Assembly: GCF_026340465.1 (NCBI RefSeq)
Contig: NZ_JAPEPC010000001.1
Location: 5,957,001 to 6,021,000 of the forward strand
Source: Streptomyces sp. NBC_01306
GTDB taxonomy: Bacteria > Actinomycetota > Actinomycetes > Streptomycetales > Streptomycetaceae
Length of the DNA stretch: 64,000 nucleotides
Direction of reading: 5' to 3'
A program made the position numbers and the translations under genes. Below are positions 42,652 to 52,287 of this stretch, in pieces (position 1 is the stretch's first letter; every line of letters starts with the position of its first letter). The notes under the pieces were generated by a model, which was given only the letters and a program-made list of their open reading frames with translations, ran no database searches and was not told the origin of the DNA.

Positions 42652-43779
42652 GTGCGCCCGGCAACCGCGACGGCAACGGCCGTCACCACTCTGATCGGCG
42701 TCGGCGCGGCCGCGGCAGCGGCCGGCCGGCTCGCCGCCGACGCCGCGCTCAAGGCGCCGCACGGCCGGGCCCTGCCCGCCGAACCCCGGCTCTCCGTACA
42801 CGCCACGGCCCCCGGCCGGGTCACCCTCACCCGGTGCCTGGCCTCGCTGCGCCCCGGTGTGTACGGGCTGGAGGGCCCGGGTGTCCACGCGGTCGTCGGG
42901 CCGGTGATCGACGGCGGCTCCGAGACCGCCGACACCGTCGTGCGCCGTCTCGACCGGGTCACCTACGGCACGCTCGCCCCCGGCACCAAGGCCCGGCTCA
43001 CCCCCCAGGTGTACGTGGGCGACCCGCGCTCCGCGCTCGGCATCGACCACGCCGACGTGGACATCCCCGCTGAACTCGGCGCCTGCCCGGCCTGGTTCGT
43101 GCCCGGCCCCCGTCCCACCTGGGTGATCACGGTGCACGGCCTGGGGACCGGCAGGGAGCAGCCCATGAACGTCCTGGGCTTCCTGCACCGCCAGCAGTTC
43201 GCGGTCCTCGACATCTCCTACCGGGGGGACACCGGCGCCCCCGCGAACCCGGACGGTCTGGGACACCTCGGCGCGTCCGAGTGGCGCGACCTGGACGCGG
43301 CCATCCGCTACGCCGTCCGCTACGGCGCGGAGCGCGTCGTCCTGCACGGCTGGTCCACCGGCGCCGCCATGGCCCTGCACGCCGCGGTGGGCTCGGGGAT
43401 GCGCGACCGCATCAGCGGCCTGATCCTCGACTCCCCGGTCCTCGACTGGGAGGCCACCCTCGGCGCGCTGGCCGCCGCCCGGCGCACCCCCGCCTTCCTG
43501 CTGCCGCTCGCGGTACGGGCGGCCCAGGGGCGTACCGGCACCAACGGCGACCGGCTGCGCGCCGCCGCCGACCCCCGGGTGCTGACCGTGCCCACGCTGG
43601 TCTTCCACGGCCCCGACGACCGGGTGGCCCCCTGGCGGCGCTCCGTCGAATTCGCCGCGGGCAAGCCGTCGTTGGTGGACCTGCGGACCGTGACCGGCGC
43701 CCCGCACGGCGCCATGTGGAACGCGGATCCCGACGGCTACGAAGAGGCCATGCGGCGCTTCCTGACCCCGCTGATGTAG
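42652..43779 (+). CDS. alpha/beta hydrolase, membrane-anchored
   Basis: A 375-residue hydrolase. A hydrophobic N-terminal stretch (about 8-25) could anchor or export it. The catalytic domain shows the oxyanion region VITVHGLGTG, the nucleophile elbow HGWSTGAAMA (Ser), the acid in VFHGPDDRVAP and the His in GAPHGAMW. It is of the S9/BAAT-like esterase-peptidase type; the substrate is unknown. GTG start with GGAGG almost adjacent, so the exact start is uncertain. Confidence 0.83.
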   Translation: MRPATATATAVTTLIGVGAAAAAAGRLAADAALKAPHGRALPAEPRLSVHATAPGRVTLTRCLASLRPGVYGLEGPGVHAVVGPVIDGGSETADTVVRRLDRVTYGTLAPGTKARLTPQVYVGDPRSALGIDHADVDIPAELGACPAWFVPGPRPTWVITVHGLGTGREQPMNVLGFLHRQQFAVLDISYRGDTGAPANPDGLGHLGASEWRDLDAAIRYAVRYGAERVVLHGWSTGAAMALHAAVGSGMRDRISGLILDSPVLDWEATLGALAAARRTPAFLLPLAVRAAQGRTGTNGDRLRAAADPRVLTVPTLVFHGPDDRVAPWRRSVEFAAGKPSLVDLRTVTGAPHGAMWNADPDGYEEAMRRFLTPLM

Positions 43780-43878
43780 CGGTCCGGGCCCGCCGGCCCG
43801 CTTCCGTACCCCCTGCGTCAACCTGTAGCGAGGGGTTCCGTTTGGGCTTTCGGCCCGTCAGAGGCAAGACTGCTCCCC

Positions 43879-45246
43879 GTGACGTCCCGTAACCCGCGCG
43901 ACTCCAGACTCCGCCTCGTCCGCCCCCGACCTCTGCTCACGGCCCGCCGTGTCGTGAGCAACCGGCCCATCCGCCCCGCCCCGCGCCCGCCCGCCGGTAC
44001 CCCGGCCCCGGCGGAGCTGGCCCGCCAGGCCAGGACGGTGCTCGCCGACGCCGTCCGGATCGCCCGCTGGACCGGGGACGCCCGGCCGGTGCGGGGCGGG
44101 GCACTCACCGCCCCCGTCGCCGAACACGCCGCGCACACCCTCTCGTTGACCCCGGAAGCGGTCCGCGCGGGCTGGGACCGCGCCCGGCTCGCCGGACTCG
44201 TCGAACTGCACGGGGACATCGCCCGCCCCGGGTGGCGGCTGCGCGCCTGGGACGGTGACGACAGCGCGGTGCTGCGCGGCTGGGTCGCCCTCTTCGACGC
44301 CTGGTCGATCGTCCATCCGGCCGCCGCCGATGTCCCGGTCACCGCGGTGGCCGAGGTCGTCGAGGCCGTACCGCAGGTGCTCTCGCTGCTTCAGCTCTCC
44401 GCGGGGCCGGTGACCGTGCCGGCCCTGCTCGACCTGCTCCAGCAGCGCGTCGCCGAACTGCACGAGGAACGCTGCGAGGTCCCCTACGGCCCGCAGCCGC
44501 AGCCCGAGCCCCCGATGGCGGCGGGCACGCTCGCCGCGCTGCTCGACTGGGCGCTGCGGGGCCTGGCGGCGGTCGGCGCCCTGACGCTGGCGCCCGGCCA
44601 GGCGACGCTGACGCCGCTCGGCAACTGGGCGGTCTGGGTCAAGCTGGAGCAGATCTGCGTCGCGGCGCAGAGCCCGGCCGGCAACATCGAGCAGCGCGCC
44701 GACGCCATGCTGCGCGGCTGCGCGGGACTGACACCCGGCCCGGCGCGGGCCGAGTACCGCGCCTGGCTGGCCGCCCGCACCGTGGGCAGCGCCGTCAGCG
44801 AGCTGCTCGGGGTGGCCCGGGGCGAGGACGCGCTGCTGCGCGGTCTCGCCTTCGAGGCACTGCGGGTGGTCGGCGCTCCCGCGGAAGCGGCGGTACGGGG
44901 CGCGGCCGCCGAGACCTCGCTCCGTCCGTACGCGGTGCTCTGGCTGGCCGAGTACGAGGGTGCCGACCCGGAGGACGCCCACGACGCGCTCACCCGTGAA
45001 GAGGCGACCTGGCTCTGGGTGGACACCGCCGCGGCCGTCGCCGACCACGGAGAGAGCACCCTGCTGGTCCGCCACCTGGAATCGGCGGTGCAGGGCACCG
45101 TGCCCGCCCTGCTCGAAGAGGTCCGGGCGGTGGGGCACCCGCGCACCGTGCAGGTGCTGGTGGCGCTGGCCGCCGCGCACCCCGATCCGGCCCTGGCCAA
45201 GGCGGTCCGCCGGGCCGCGTTCCAGGTGCACACCGGGGGAGTCTGA
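43879..45246 (+). CDS. conserved hypothetical protein with helical-repeat C-terminus
   Basis: A 455-residue protein I do not recognise by family. The N-terminal 45 residues are basic and Pro-rich. The middle (about 70-160) contains a possible winged-helix segment (LTPEAVRAGWDRARLAGLVELHGD). The last 150 residues look like HEAT/Armadillo-type helical repeats (ARGEDALLRGLAFEALRVVG, VRAVGHPRTVQVLVALAAAHPDP), suggesting a protein-interaction scaffold. No signal peptide or membrane helix. GTG start; transcribed alone. Confidence 0.75.
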   Translation: MTSRNPRDSRLRLVRPRPLLTARRVVSNRPIRPAPRPPAGTPAPAELARQARTVLADAVRIARWTGDARPVRGGALTAPVAEHAAHTLSLTPEAVRAGWDRARLAGLVELHGDIARPGWRLRAWDGDDSAVLRGWVALFDAWSIVHPAAADVPVTAVAEVVEAVPQVLSLLQLSAGPVTVPALLDLLQQRVAELHEERCEVPYGPQPQPEPPMAAGTLAALLDWALRGLAAVGALTLAPGQATLTPLGNWAVWVKLEQICVAAQSPAGNIEQRADAMLRGCAGLTPGPARAEYRAWLAARTVGSAVSELLGVARGEDALLRGLAFEALRVVGAPAEAAVRGAAAETSLRPYAVLWLAEYEGADPEDAHDALTREEATWLWVDTAAAVADHGESTLLVRHLESAVQGTVPALLEEVRAVGHPRTVQVLVALAAAHPDPALAKAVRRAAFQVHTGGV

Positions 45247-45303
45247 GCGTCCGGGCGGCCGGTGCCTTCCGTTCGGATCAGGCCCGGGATGTGCCGGGAG
45301 GGC

Positions 45304-45699
45304 TCAGAGCGCGCCTCCCGGCGCATAGGTGCCGAAGCTCCAGATGTTCCCCTCGGGGTCGCGCGCCAGGTAGTCGCGGGAGCCGTAGTCCTGGTCGGTC
45401 GGCGGCATCAGGATCTCCACCCCGTGCTCCACGGCCCGCCGGTGGTGGGCGTCGGTGTCCTCGATGACCACGTAGACGCCCACCGGACCGCCCTTCGCCA
45501 TCGCCTGGGCGAAGACCCCTTCCCGGCCCCGGGTGCCGAGCATCACCATGCCGTCGCCGTAGGCCAGCTCGGCGTGGGCGACCGCGCCGCTCTCGTCCTC
45601 GTAGACAGCGACCTCGGTGAAGCCGAAGGCGTCCTTGAGCAGCCGGATGGCCGCCTTGGCGTCGTCGTACAGCAGCGTCGGACTGATGGTGGCAACCAT
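45304..45699 (-). CDS. VOC-superfamily (glyoxalase-like) protein
   Basis: A 131-residue protein with two beta-alpha-beta-beta-beta modules of the VOC fold: TLLYDDAKAAIRLLKDAFGF, then AHELAYGDGMVML-type strand, YVVIEDTDAHHRRAVEHGVEI and the C-terminal YLARDPEGNIWSFGTY. This C-terminal DPEGNxW is typical of glyoxalase/bleomycin-resistance and PhnB-like proteins. Function unknown. I start at the ATG 45699 because GGAAGGG lies 9 bases upstream; the GTG at 45708 has none. Confidence 0.87.
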   Translation of the reverse strand: MVATISPTLLYDDAKAAIRLLKDAFGFTEVAVYEDESGAVAHAELAYGDGMVMLGTRGREGVFAQAMAKGGPVGVYVVIEDTDAHHRRAVEHGVEILMPPTDQDYGSRDYLARDPEGNIWSFGTYAPGGAL

Positions 45700-45805
45700 C
45701 CCGGACACCCTTCCCGCTGAGTTCGATCTTCCGATTTGTCCCTCTTGCGTGTGGCGCGGTCCCAGTCTGGCACCGGGCCCCGGCAGAGTGCCCGCGCGGC
45801 ACCGT

Positions 45806-45811
45806 TAGACT
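45806..45811 (+). promoter_or_regulatory. -10 element before the leader peptide of the ABC-F gene
   Basis: TAGACT matches the Streptomyces vegetative -10 consensus and stands 7 bases before the ATG at 45819. A start of transcription at or next to that ATG is therefore expected, i.e. a leaderless message. No convincing -35 was seen. Confidence 0.5.
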
Positions 45812-45818
45812 GGGCCGC

Positions 45819-45842
45819 ATGGCATTTCTCCTTGTGCATTAG
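45819..45842 (+). CDS. seven-residue leader peptide upstream of the ABC-F gene
   Basis: ATG at 45819 encodes MAFLLVH and stops with TAG at 45840-45842, 61 bases before the ABC-F start. It begins where transcription should start (TAGACT 7 bases upstream), so it would be translated leaderless. Between it and the ABC-F gene lies a CCCTCC segment that can pair with the GGAG of the ABC-F ribosome site. This layout resembles ribosome-mediated attenuation leaders of ABC-F genes. Translation is not demonstrated. Confidence 0.45.
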   Translation: MAFLLVH

Positions 45843-45903
45843 CCGGCGTCGAAGCAACCCTCCGCCTGCCCTTCCGCCGTCCATACCGCCCTGGAGTTTT
45901 TCC

Positions 45904-47502
<1,599 letters not shown>

Positions 47503-47857
47503 TCCGGCGCCCGGTCCGTCGCCTGATCCACTTCGGATGGATCATTCGGCTCACAGGTGATCCTTCATCTGAGTGAGCCGCTCTCGTACCCCGGCGCGCC
47601 CCACGCCTGCTGCCCGCCCGGCGGGCGTCATACGGGTCCGTACCGTGCTCCTTCCATCAGACCGCCGCTGACCAGCGCCTTCGCGCTCAGCGGCGGTCTT
47701 CTGCGCGTCCTGCCGGGGCCGGAATGCCGCGATCCGGTCCGCGGAGTGAGCCGGGACACAGAAATCCCTGTCGCACAGACCTTGCCGAATGGGTGGCCAG
47801 GACGGCCGGGAGGGGTGATCATGAGAGTCCAGAGCGCACTTCCTTGAGGAGGCACGG
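47503..47857. other. intergenic region before gbn with GATC cluster and terminator
   Basis: No gene in 355 bases. GATC occurs at 47482, 47501, 47525, 47540 and 47559 (five in 81 bases, spaced 15-24) and again at 47731 and 47817. A strong hairpin sits at 47660-47698. The remainder should carry the gbn promoter, which I could not place. Confidence 0.6.
47660..47698 (+). terminator. terminator of the ABC-F gene
   Basis: GACCGCCGCTGA (47660-47671) pairs perfectly with TCAGCGGCGGTC (47687-47698); the loop itself can pair (AGCGC with GCGC). TT follows. It lies 157 bases past the ABC-F stop, upstream of gbn. Confidence 0.8.
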
Positions 47858-48079
47858 GTGGCCGAGACTCTGAAGAAGGGCAGCCGGGTTACCGGCGCCG
47901 CGCGTGACAAGCTCGCGGCAGACCTGAAGAAGAAATACGACTCCGGTGCGAGCATCCGGGCACTGGCCGAAGAGACCGGCCGCTCCTACGGATTCGTCCA
48001 CCGGATGCTCAGCGAGTCCGGTGTGACGCTGCGAGGACGCGGCGGAGCAACGCGAGGCAAGAAGGCCGCATCGGCCTGA
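47858..48079 (+). CDS. gbn: small nucleoid-associated protein Gbn
   Basis: A 73-residue basic helix-turn-helix protein. The HTH is SIRALAEETGRSYGFVHRML (about 32-51) between Lys/Arg-rich tails (MAETLKKGSRVTG at the front, RGRGGATRGKKAASA at the end). It matches the conserved actinobacterial SCO1839-type protein, reported as a GATC-binding nucleoid protein affecting chromosome architecture and development timing. GTG start with GAGGAGG 5 bases upstream. GATC sites cluster just upstream, hinting at autoregulation. Confidence 0.9.
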   Translation: MAETLKKGSRVTGAARDKLAADLKKKYDSGASIRALAEETGRSYGFVHRMLSESGVTLRGRGGATRGKKAASA

Positions 48080-48160
48080 CAGGGCTGTGGCCCTGGGTTC
48101 TGGGGTTCACCGGTTCACCACGGTGCCACCCGGTCGGCCGGAGGGCCGGCAGGGTGGTTA

Positions 48161-48188
48161 CTGTGCAGTCACTTACCTGTCTGCACAG
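48161..48188. promoter_or_regulatory. inverted repeat before the enoyl-CoA hydratase gene
   Basis: CTGTGCAG (48161-48168) and CTGCACAG (48181-48188) are perfect 8-base arms around a 12-base spacer, ending 14 bases before the ATG of the downstream gene. Position within the promoter/leader suggests an operator; the regulator is unknown. Confidence 0.5.
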
Positions 48189-48202
48189 AACCGGAGACCC
48201 CC

Positions 48203-48994
48203 ATGACCTCGCTCGACTACGTGCTCGACAAGGACGGCGTACGGCTGACCGTCGAGGACGCGGTTGCCACGGTGACGCTGGCCAACCCCGCGAAGCGCAA
48301 CGCCCAGTCTCCCGCTCTGTGGCGGGCGTTGACAGAAGCGGGACGGTCACTGCCGGGCAGTGTCCGCGTCGTGGTGCTGCGCGGTGAGGGCAAGTCCTTC
48401 TCCGCGGGCCTGGACCGGCAGGCGTTCACGCCTGAGGGTTTCGACGGTGAGCCGTCCTTCCTCGATCTGGCACGCGGTGATGACGCCACGCTCGACGCGG
48501 CCATCGCCGAGTACCAGGAGGCGTTCACCTGGTGGCGCCGCACCGACCTGATCACCATCGCCGCCGTACAGGGCCACGCGATCGGTGCCGGGTTCCAGCT
48601 CGCCCTCGCCTGCGACCTGCGGGTCGTCGCCGACGACGTGCAGTTCGCCATGCGCGAGACCAGCCTCGGGCTCGTCCCCGACCTCACCGGCACATATCCG
48701 CTGGTGGGGCTCGTCGGCTATGCCCGGGCGCTGGAGATCTGCGCCACCGGCCGGTTCGTGCACGCCGACGAAGCCGTCCGTACGGGTCTGGCCAATCTGG
48801 CCGTCCCCGCCGACGAACTCGACGGAACGGTCACCGACCTGGCGGCCGCCCTGCTCGCCGCCCCCCGCGATGCGGTCATCGAGACCAAGGCACTGCTGCT
48901 CGGGGCACCGGACCGTACGTACGAGGAGCAGCGCACAGCCGAGCGCGCCGGACAGGCCCGCAGGCTGCGTGACCTGGCGGGACTGTCCGACTGA
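48203..48994 (+). CDS. enoyl-CoA hydratase/isomerase family protein
   Basis: A 263-residue crotonase-fold protein. The two oxyanion-hole segments are SFSAGLDR (about 65-72) and QGHAIGAGFQLALACDL (about 118-134). MRETSLGLVPDLTG carries the Glu that corresponds to one of the two catalytic acids, while the second acid position is occupied by Asp/Thr. This makes isomerase or thioesterase activity as likely as hydration. Gene order next to gbn is as remembered in S. coelicolor. An inverted repeat precedes it. Confidence 0.88.
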   Translation: MTSLDYVLDKDGVRLTVEDAVATVTLANPAKRNAQSPALWRALTEAGRSLPGSVRVVVLRGEGKSFSAGLDRQAFTPEGFDGEPSFLDLARGDDATLDAAIAEYQEAFTWWRRTDLITIAAVQGHAIGAGFQLALACDLRVVADDVQFAMRETSLGLVPDLTGTYPLVGLVGYARALEICATGRFVHADEAVRTGLANLAVPADELDGTVTDLAAALLAAPRDAVIETKALLLGAPDRTYEEQRTAERAGQARRLRDLAGLSD

Positions 48995-49074
48995 CGGTCC
49001 GGCTCCCAGTCCGGCCGGTGGTCCGGCCGCCTGTCCGCGCGCCTGTCCGGCCGACTGTCCGTACGGCGCTCCCG

Positions 49075-49116
49075 TCTTCCCTCAGGCCACCCGGCTCTTC
49101 CCTCAGGCCACCCGGC
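49075..49116. repeat. perfect 21-bp tandem duplication across a gene end
   Basis: TCTTCCCTCAGGCCACCCGGC is present twice in direct succession (49075-49095, 49096-49116). The second copy contains the stop and last codons of the AmaP-like gene on the minus strand, so the duplication repeats the gene's terminus. Upstream (48997-49060) lie irregular GTCCGG(C) repeats. Confidence 0.9.
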
Positions 49117-49681
49117 GCGCGCGGTGCTTCACCGGGCGCAGCTGGACCTCGGCGGGAAGCTCGGCCAGCCCGGCCGACTCGCGGGCGTGCGCCAGGGCCC
49201 CGGTGGTGAGGTCCGAGAGCGCGGACACCGGCTCCGCGTGCGGCGCGAGCGCCATACCGATCCGGGCCGCGGGGGAGGTGCGCCGGCCGGTCAGCCGGAC
49301 CACCGCACGGTCGACGCCGTGCAGCGACTCGGCCTCGGCCGCCAGCGCGTTCTCCAGTGCCCGGCCCCTGAGCCGCGCGCCGTCCCCGTCGCCGCTGTCG
49401 ACCAGCACCTCGGAGAGACGCGAGCGGCGCAGCTGGGCGAGCAGCCACCACAGCGCGAGCAGCACGATGACGGCGAACACCGCGATGACCACCGGCCACC
49501 ACCAGCTGTCGCCGCGCCATTTGGTGCGGCGCGCCGTGCTGAGCAGGACGTCGTGCGGCCCGCTCCAGGGCCACCACGAGGGAACGGAGAGGTGCAGCCC
49601 CGCGGCCAGCACCGCTCCGCCAAGGGCGAGCAGTACGAGTCCGGCGAGGGTGAGCAGCACCCGGTTGACTGTCTTCAGCAT
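49103..49681 (-). CDS. amaP: AmaP-like membrane anchor of Asp23 proteins
   Basis: A 192-residue protein with two N-terminal helices (about 8-28 and 62-85), then a soluble Asp23-like domain (about 95-180, including GVDRAVVRLTGRR). It fits AmaP (alkaline shock response membrane anchor), which tethers Asp23-family proteins to the membrane. Last gene of a five-gene minus-strand operon, 7 bases after its neighbour. Its C-terminus lies in the 21-base duplication. Confidence 0.82.
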   Translation of the reverse strand: MLKTVNRVLLTLAGLVLLALGGAVLAAGLHLSVPSWWPWSGPHDVLLSTARRTKWRGDSWWWPVVIAVFAVIVLLALWWLLAQLRRSRLSEVLVDSGDGDGARLRGRALENALAAEAESLHGVDRAVVRLTGRRTSPAARIGMALAPHAEPVSALSDLTTGALAHARESAGLAELPAEVQLRPVKHRARRVA

Positions 49682-49688
49682 CGAAGCG

Positions 49689-50345
49689 TCACCCCTTCTT
49701 GGCCGGACGGCTGACGTGTACGGAGAGCCGCGGCCGCGACGCGAGCCCCAGGCCGTTGATCCCTGCCGTCATCGCGCTGTCCAAGTCGGCCCGTACGTCG
49801 TCGAGTTCGCGGAAGTGTGCGCGGGCGCGCACCTTGACCTTGGAGCGCTTCATCCGGATGCGCACGGACTGCACACCGGGCACCTCCATGGCCCGGTCCC
49901 GCAGCACCAGCGCCGCCGCGTCCCGTTCGAGCGCTGCCTTGATCTGCGGGCTGTCGCGCCGCATCGTCAGCAGCGAGCGCAGGCCCGGGGTGAGCGCCAG
50001 GATGATCAGCCAGAGGCCGATGGCCATCGCGACCCCGGCGCCGACCTTGATCCAGATGCTGTCCAGGGGGCGTGTCGCCAGATCGTCGGCGACCACACGG
50101 CGCCAGTGCATCGCGGGCCGCCCGGCCCGGACCGCCGACACGTCGTACAGCAGCACGCCGGACGCCGCGAGCACCACGAGCGCGAGCAGCGCCGCCGGTG
50201 TCCTGCGCCCCGACCAGAATCGCCTCGCCCGGCCACCCGACCCGGGCACCGGTGCGTACGCCGTGGCGGAGCCGGGACCGCTGGGCTCGGCCGGGGTCTT
50301 CTCCAGGACGGGAAGCCGCCGCGTGCTGTCGTCCGCCTCGCTCAT
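49689..50345 (-). CDS. DUF6286 membrane protein of the Asp23 operon
   Basis: A 218-residue protein. A disordered N-terminus (about 1-45) precedes two helices (about 48-68 and 100-122) and a C-terminal alpha/beta domain (about 145-212; VPGVQSVRIRMKRSKVKVRARAHF is an Asp23-like pattern split across strands). It matches the DUF6286 family found with Asp23/Gls24 genes in Streptomyces. GGGAGGG precedes the ATG at 50345, which overlaps the upstream Asp23 stop by 4 bases. Probable envelope-stress membrane component; function inferred. Confidence 0.8.
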   Translation of the reverse strand: MSEADDSTRRLPVLEKTPAEPSGPGSATAYAPVPGSGGRARRFWSGRRTPAALLALVVLAASGVLLYDVSAVRAGRPAMHWRRVVADDLATRPLDSIWIKVGAGVAMAIGLWLIILALTPGLRSLLTMRRDSPQIKAALERDAAALVLRDRAMEVPGVQSVRIRMKRSKVKVRARAHFRELDDVRADLDSAMTAGINGLGLASRPRLSVHVSRPAKKG

Positions 50346-50686
50346 CGGGCCCTCCCCCGGTCGGAGCCGCGGGTCTGCTCGGAGTGCAGCTGCTCGACCT
50401 GCACCGCCACCTCGGGCACCTCCATGCCCGCCAGCGACTCGACCCGCTGGGCCACCCGGCGGCGGACCGCACCGCACTGGGCGCCGATGTCGGACGGATA
50501 GCCGAGATCCAGACTGACCCGCACCCGCGCACGGGAGTCCTGCACGGTGACCGTGGCGTGCGGGGCCGTTCCGCCGGCGGGCACCGTGCCGATCGCCTCA
50601 CGCGCCGCCTGCGCCGCGATCTTCGACACGACCCGGTCGGCGATGCGGGTCGAGCCGCGTTCCGCGGGCGCCACCTGAGCGGTCAT
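50342..50686 (-). CDS. Asp23/Gls24-family envelope stress protein (second copy)
   Basis: A 114-residue soluble Asp23/Gls24 protein: RIADRVVSKIAAQAAREAIG at the start, ATVTVQDSRARVRVSLDLGYPSDI in the middle and a coiled tail with ESLAGMEVPEVAVQVEQL. Asp23 proteins form membrane-linked filaments in Gram-positives and respond to cell-envelope stress. Overlaps both neighbours by ATGA junctions (50683-50686 and 50342-50345). Confidence 0.85.
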   Translation of the reverse strand: MTAQVAPAERGSTRIADRVVSKIAAQAAREAIGTVPAGGTAPHATVTVQDSRARVRVSLDLGYPSDIGAQCGAVRRRVAQRVESLAGMEVPEVAVQVEQLHSEQTRGSDRGRAR

Positions 50687-50874
50687 CGCCGCCCGTCGCC
50701 GTGGTCGCGGCCGCGGAAGAAGTCACCGGCTTCGAGGTCGCCGTCGGCGAACTTGCCCGCCACGAAGCCGATCGCACCGAGTGCGGCCACCAGAAGAAAG
50801 GCTCCGAAGCCGCCGAAGTAGCCGGCGAAGCCAAGTGCCATACCGACCAACAGGCCGACCACAGCCATACTCAT
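50683..50874 (-). CDS. 63-residue membrane protein of the Asp23 operon
   Basis: A small protein with two tightly packed Gly-rich helices (about 3-22 and 25-43) and a charged tail (DGDLEAGDFFRGRDHGDGRR). Resembles small DUF2273-like membrane proteins that accompany Asp23 genes in Firmicutes and actinobacteria. Overlaps the next Asp23 gene by 4 bases. Confidence 0.75.
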   Translation of the reverse strand: MSMAVVGLLVGMALGFAGYFGGFGAFLLVAALGAIGFVAGKFADGDLEAGDFFRGRDHGDGRR

Positions 50875-50902
50875 CGTGCGCTCCTAAGCCGAAGGTACGG
50901 GG

Positions 50903-51382
50903 TTACTGAAGTCGGGACTCCGGCTCTTCGTCGTCTTCCTCGTCGGGCAGCTTCACATCGCTGACCGCGATATTGACCTCGACGACCTCAAGTCCCGTCA
51001 TGCGCTCCACAGCCGAGATGACGTTCTCCCGCACATCGCGTGCGACCTCCGAGATCGACACGCCGTACTCGACGACGATCTCCAGATCGAGAGCCGTCTG
51101 GACCTCACCGACCTCGGCCTTCACCCCGCGCGACACGGACTTGGTGCCGCCGCCGGGCACCCGGTCGCGCACCGCACCGAACGTACGGGAGATCCCGCTG
51201 CCCATCGCGTGCACGCCGGGCACGTCGCGCGCCGCGAGACCGGCGATCTTCTCGACCACGCCGTCCGCGATGGTGGTACGGCCGCGGGATCCGGGGGCGC
51301 CGCCGCCGCGCTTGGTCACATCGGGCCTGGCGGGCCCCTTGCCAGAGGTGTCGGACTGGTTCTGCTGCGGGGTCTCACTCAT
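50903..51382 (-). CDS. Asp23/Gls24-family envelope stress protein (first gene)
   Basis: A 159-residue protein. A disordered N-terminus of about 35 residues precedes the Asp23 domain: TTIADGVVEKIAGLAARDVPGVHAMG, VSRGVKAEVGEVQTALDLEIVVEYG split over strands, and DVRENVISAVERMTGLEVVEVNIAV. The acidic end is PDEEDDEEPES. First gene of the operon Asp23-small membrane protein-Asp23-DUF6286-AmaP; start at ATG 51382, the family start MSETPQQ. Upstream, a diverged Asp23-like gene is transcribed the other way. Confidence 0.9.
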   Translation of the reverse strand: MSETPQQNQSDTSGKGPARPDVTKRGGGAPGSRGRTTIADGVVEKIAGLAARDVPGVHAMGSGISRTFGAVRDRVPGGGTKSVSRGVKAEVGEVQTALDLEIVVEYGVSISEVARDVRENVISAVERMTGLEVVEVNIAVSDVKLPDEEDDEEPESRLQ

Positions 51383-51474
51383 CGCCGTACGTCCTCTCCG
51401 AGCGGTAGCCGATTCTGTGCCCACCGTAGGTGCGCTTTCCCGGTTCCGCGCCGGGAATGCGGCAGGGTGGAGGT

Positions 51475-52194
51475 ATGACGGGTGACGGATCGCGGGTGCA
51501 GGACGGGTGGGCGCAGGCCGTCCGCAGCAGGCTCGGCCTCGGCAGGCTGCTGCCGCTCGGCGGCGCGCGGGACGGGGCCTGGATCGCCGAGGATGCGGCC
51601 GCCGCCGTGCTGCGGCGCGCTGCCGGCGGGGTGCCGGGGGTCGCCCTCGGGAAGCTGAGGATTGCCCCGGCCGAGACCGGTGGGACGGCCCGCTCGGCGG
51701 TTCCGGCCCCGCCGAGCGCCCTGCCGCCCGGGCCGCTGCGGGTCGAGGCGGAGGCCGAAGCGGCGGCCGGGGGAGAGTCACTGCCGGCGGCCGTCGAGCG
51801 GCTGCGGGACGCGCTGTTCGGGGCCTGCGCCGATGCGCTGGGGCTCGAAGTGGCCGAGGTGGACGTACGGGTGACGGGGCTGCTGGACGCCCCGTCGGAC
51901 CCGTCGGCGCCGGGCGGGCCGAACCCGCCGCCGGTCGTTGGGCCGGACAGGGGAGTCGCTGCTGTACGGGGCCCCGAGGCGGAGGCGGCCGCCGCCGTTC
52001 CCGGCGTCGCCCGTCTGACCGGTGTCCTCGGGGACGCCGTGCACCGCACCGACCACCACGTCCGGGTGGAGCTCGCGGTGGCCGCCGGGCGGCGGGCCCT
52101 CGATGTGGCGGGGGCGGTGCGGTCGGCGGTGGCCGCGGCGGCCGGTGCGGACCGGTCGGTCGCCGTGCTGGTCACGGCGGTGGAACTGCCCTGA
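51475..52194 (+). CDS. diverged Asp23-like protein, divergent from the Asp23 operon
   Basis: A 239-residue Ala/Gly/Pro-rich protein. Two segments echo the Asp23 pattern: IAEDAAAAVLRRAAGGVPGV near the N-terminus and HRTDHHVRVELAVAAGRRALDVAGAVRSAV with SVAVLVTAVELP at the end. I infer two degenerate Asp23 domains separated by a Pro-rich linker. It begins at an ATG right after GGTGGAGGT and is divergent from the Asp23 operon with a 92-base spacer, so it probably belongs to the same response. Weak family evidence. Confidence 0.65.
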   Translation: MTGDGSRVQDGWAQAVRSRLGLGRLLPLGGARDGAWIAEDAAAAVLRRAAGGVPGVALGKLRIAPAETGGTARSAVPAPPSALPPGPLRVEAEAEAAAGGESLPAAVERLRDALFGACADALGLEVAEVDVRVTGLLDAPSDPSAPGGPNPPPVVGPDRGVAAVRGPEAEAAAAVPGVARLTGVLGDAVHRTDHHVRVELAVAAGRRALDVAGAVRSAVAAAAGADRSVAVLVTAVELP

Positions 52195-52215
52195 CCCGGC
52201 CCCTGTTCAGGACCG

Positions 52216-52261
52216 GGCCGCCCGGCTGCGTAACCGGCCGGGCGGCCGGCTGCGCAGCCGG
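52216..52261. terminator. double-hairpin terminator between convergent genes
   Basis: A 10-base stem (52216-52225 with 52238-52247) is followed by, and overlaps, the 16-base palindrome CCGGCTGCGCAGCCGG (52246-52261). It stands between the Asp23-like gene and the SDR gene, which converge. Confidence 0.7.
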
Positions 52262-52287
52262 ACCGTGCACGGCGGGCGCCGTGCGGG

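Noticed and set aside
45736..45903. Upstream extension of the ABC-F reading frame
   Set aside because: The added residues are not ABC-F-like. The extension crosses the -10 element and leader peptide, and GTG 45904 has a proper ribosome site and the family N-terminus.
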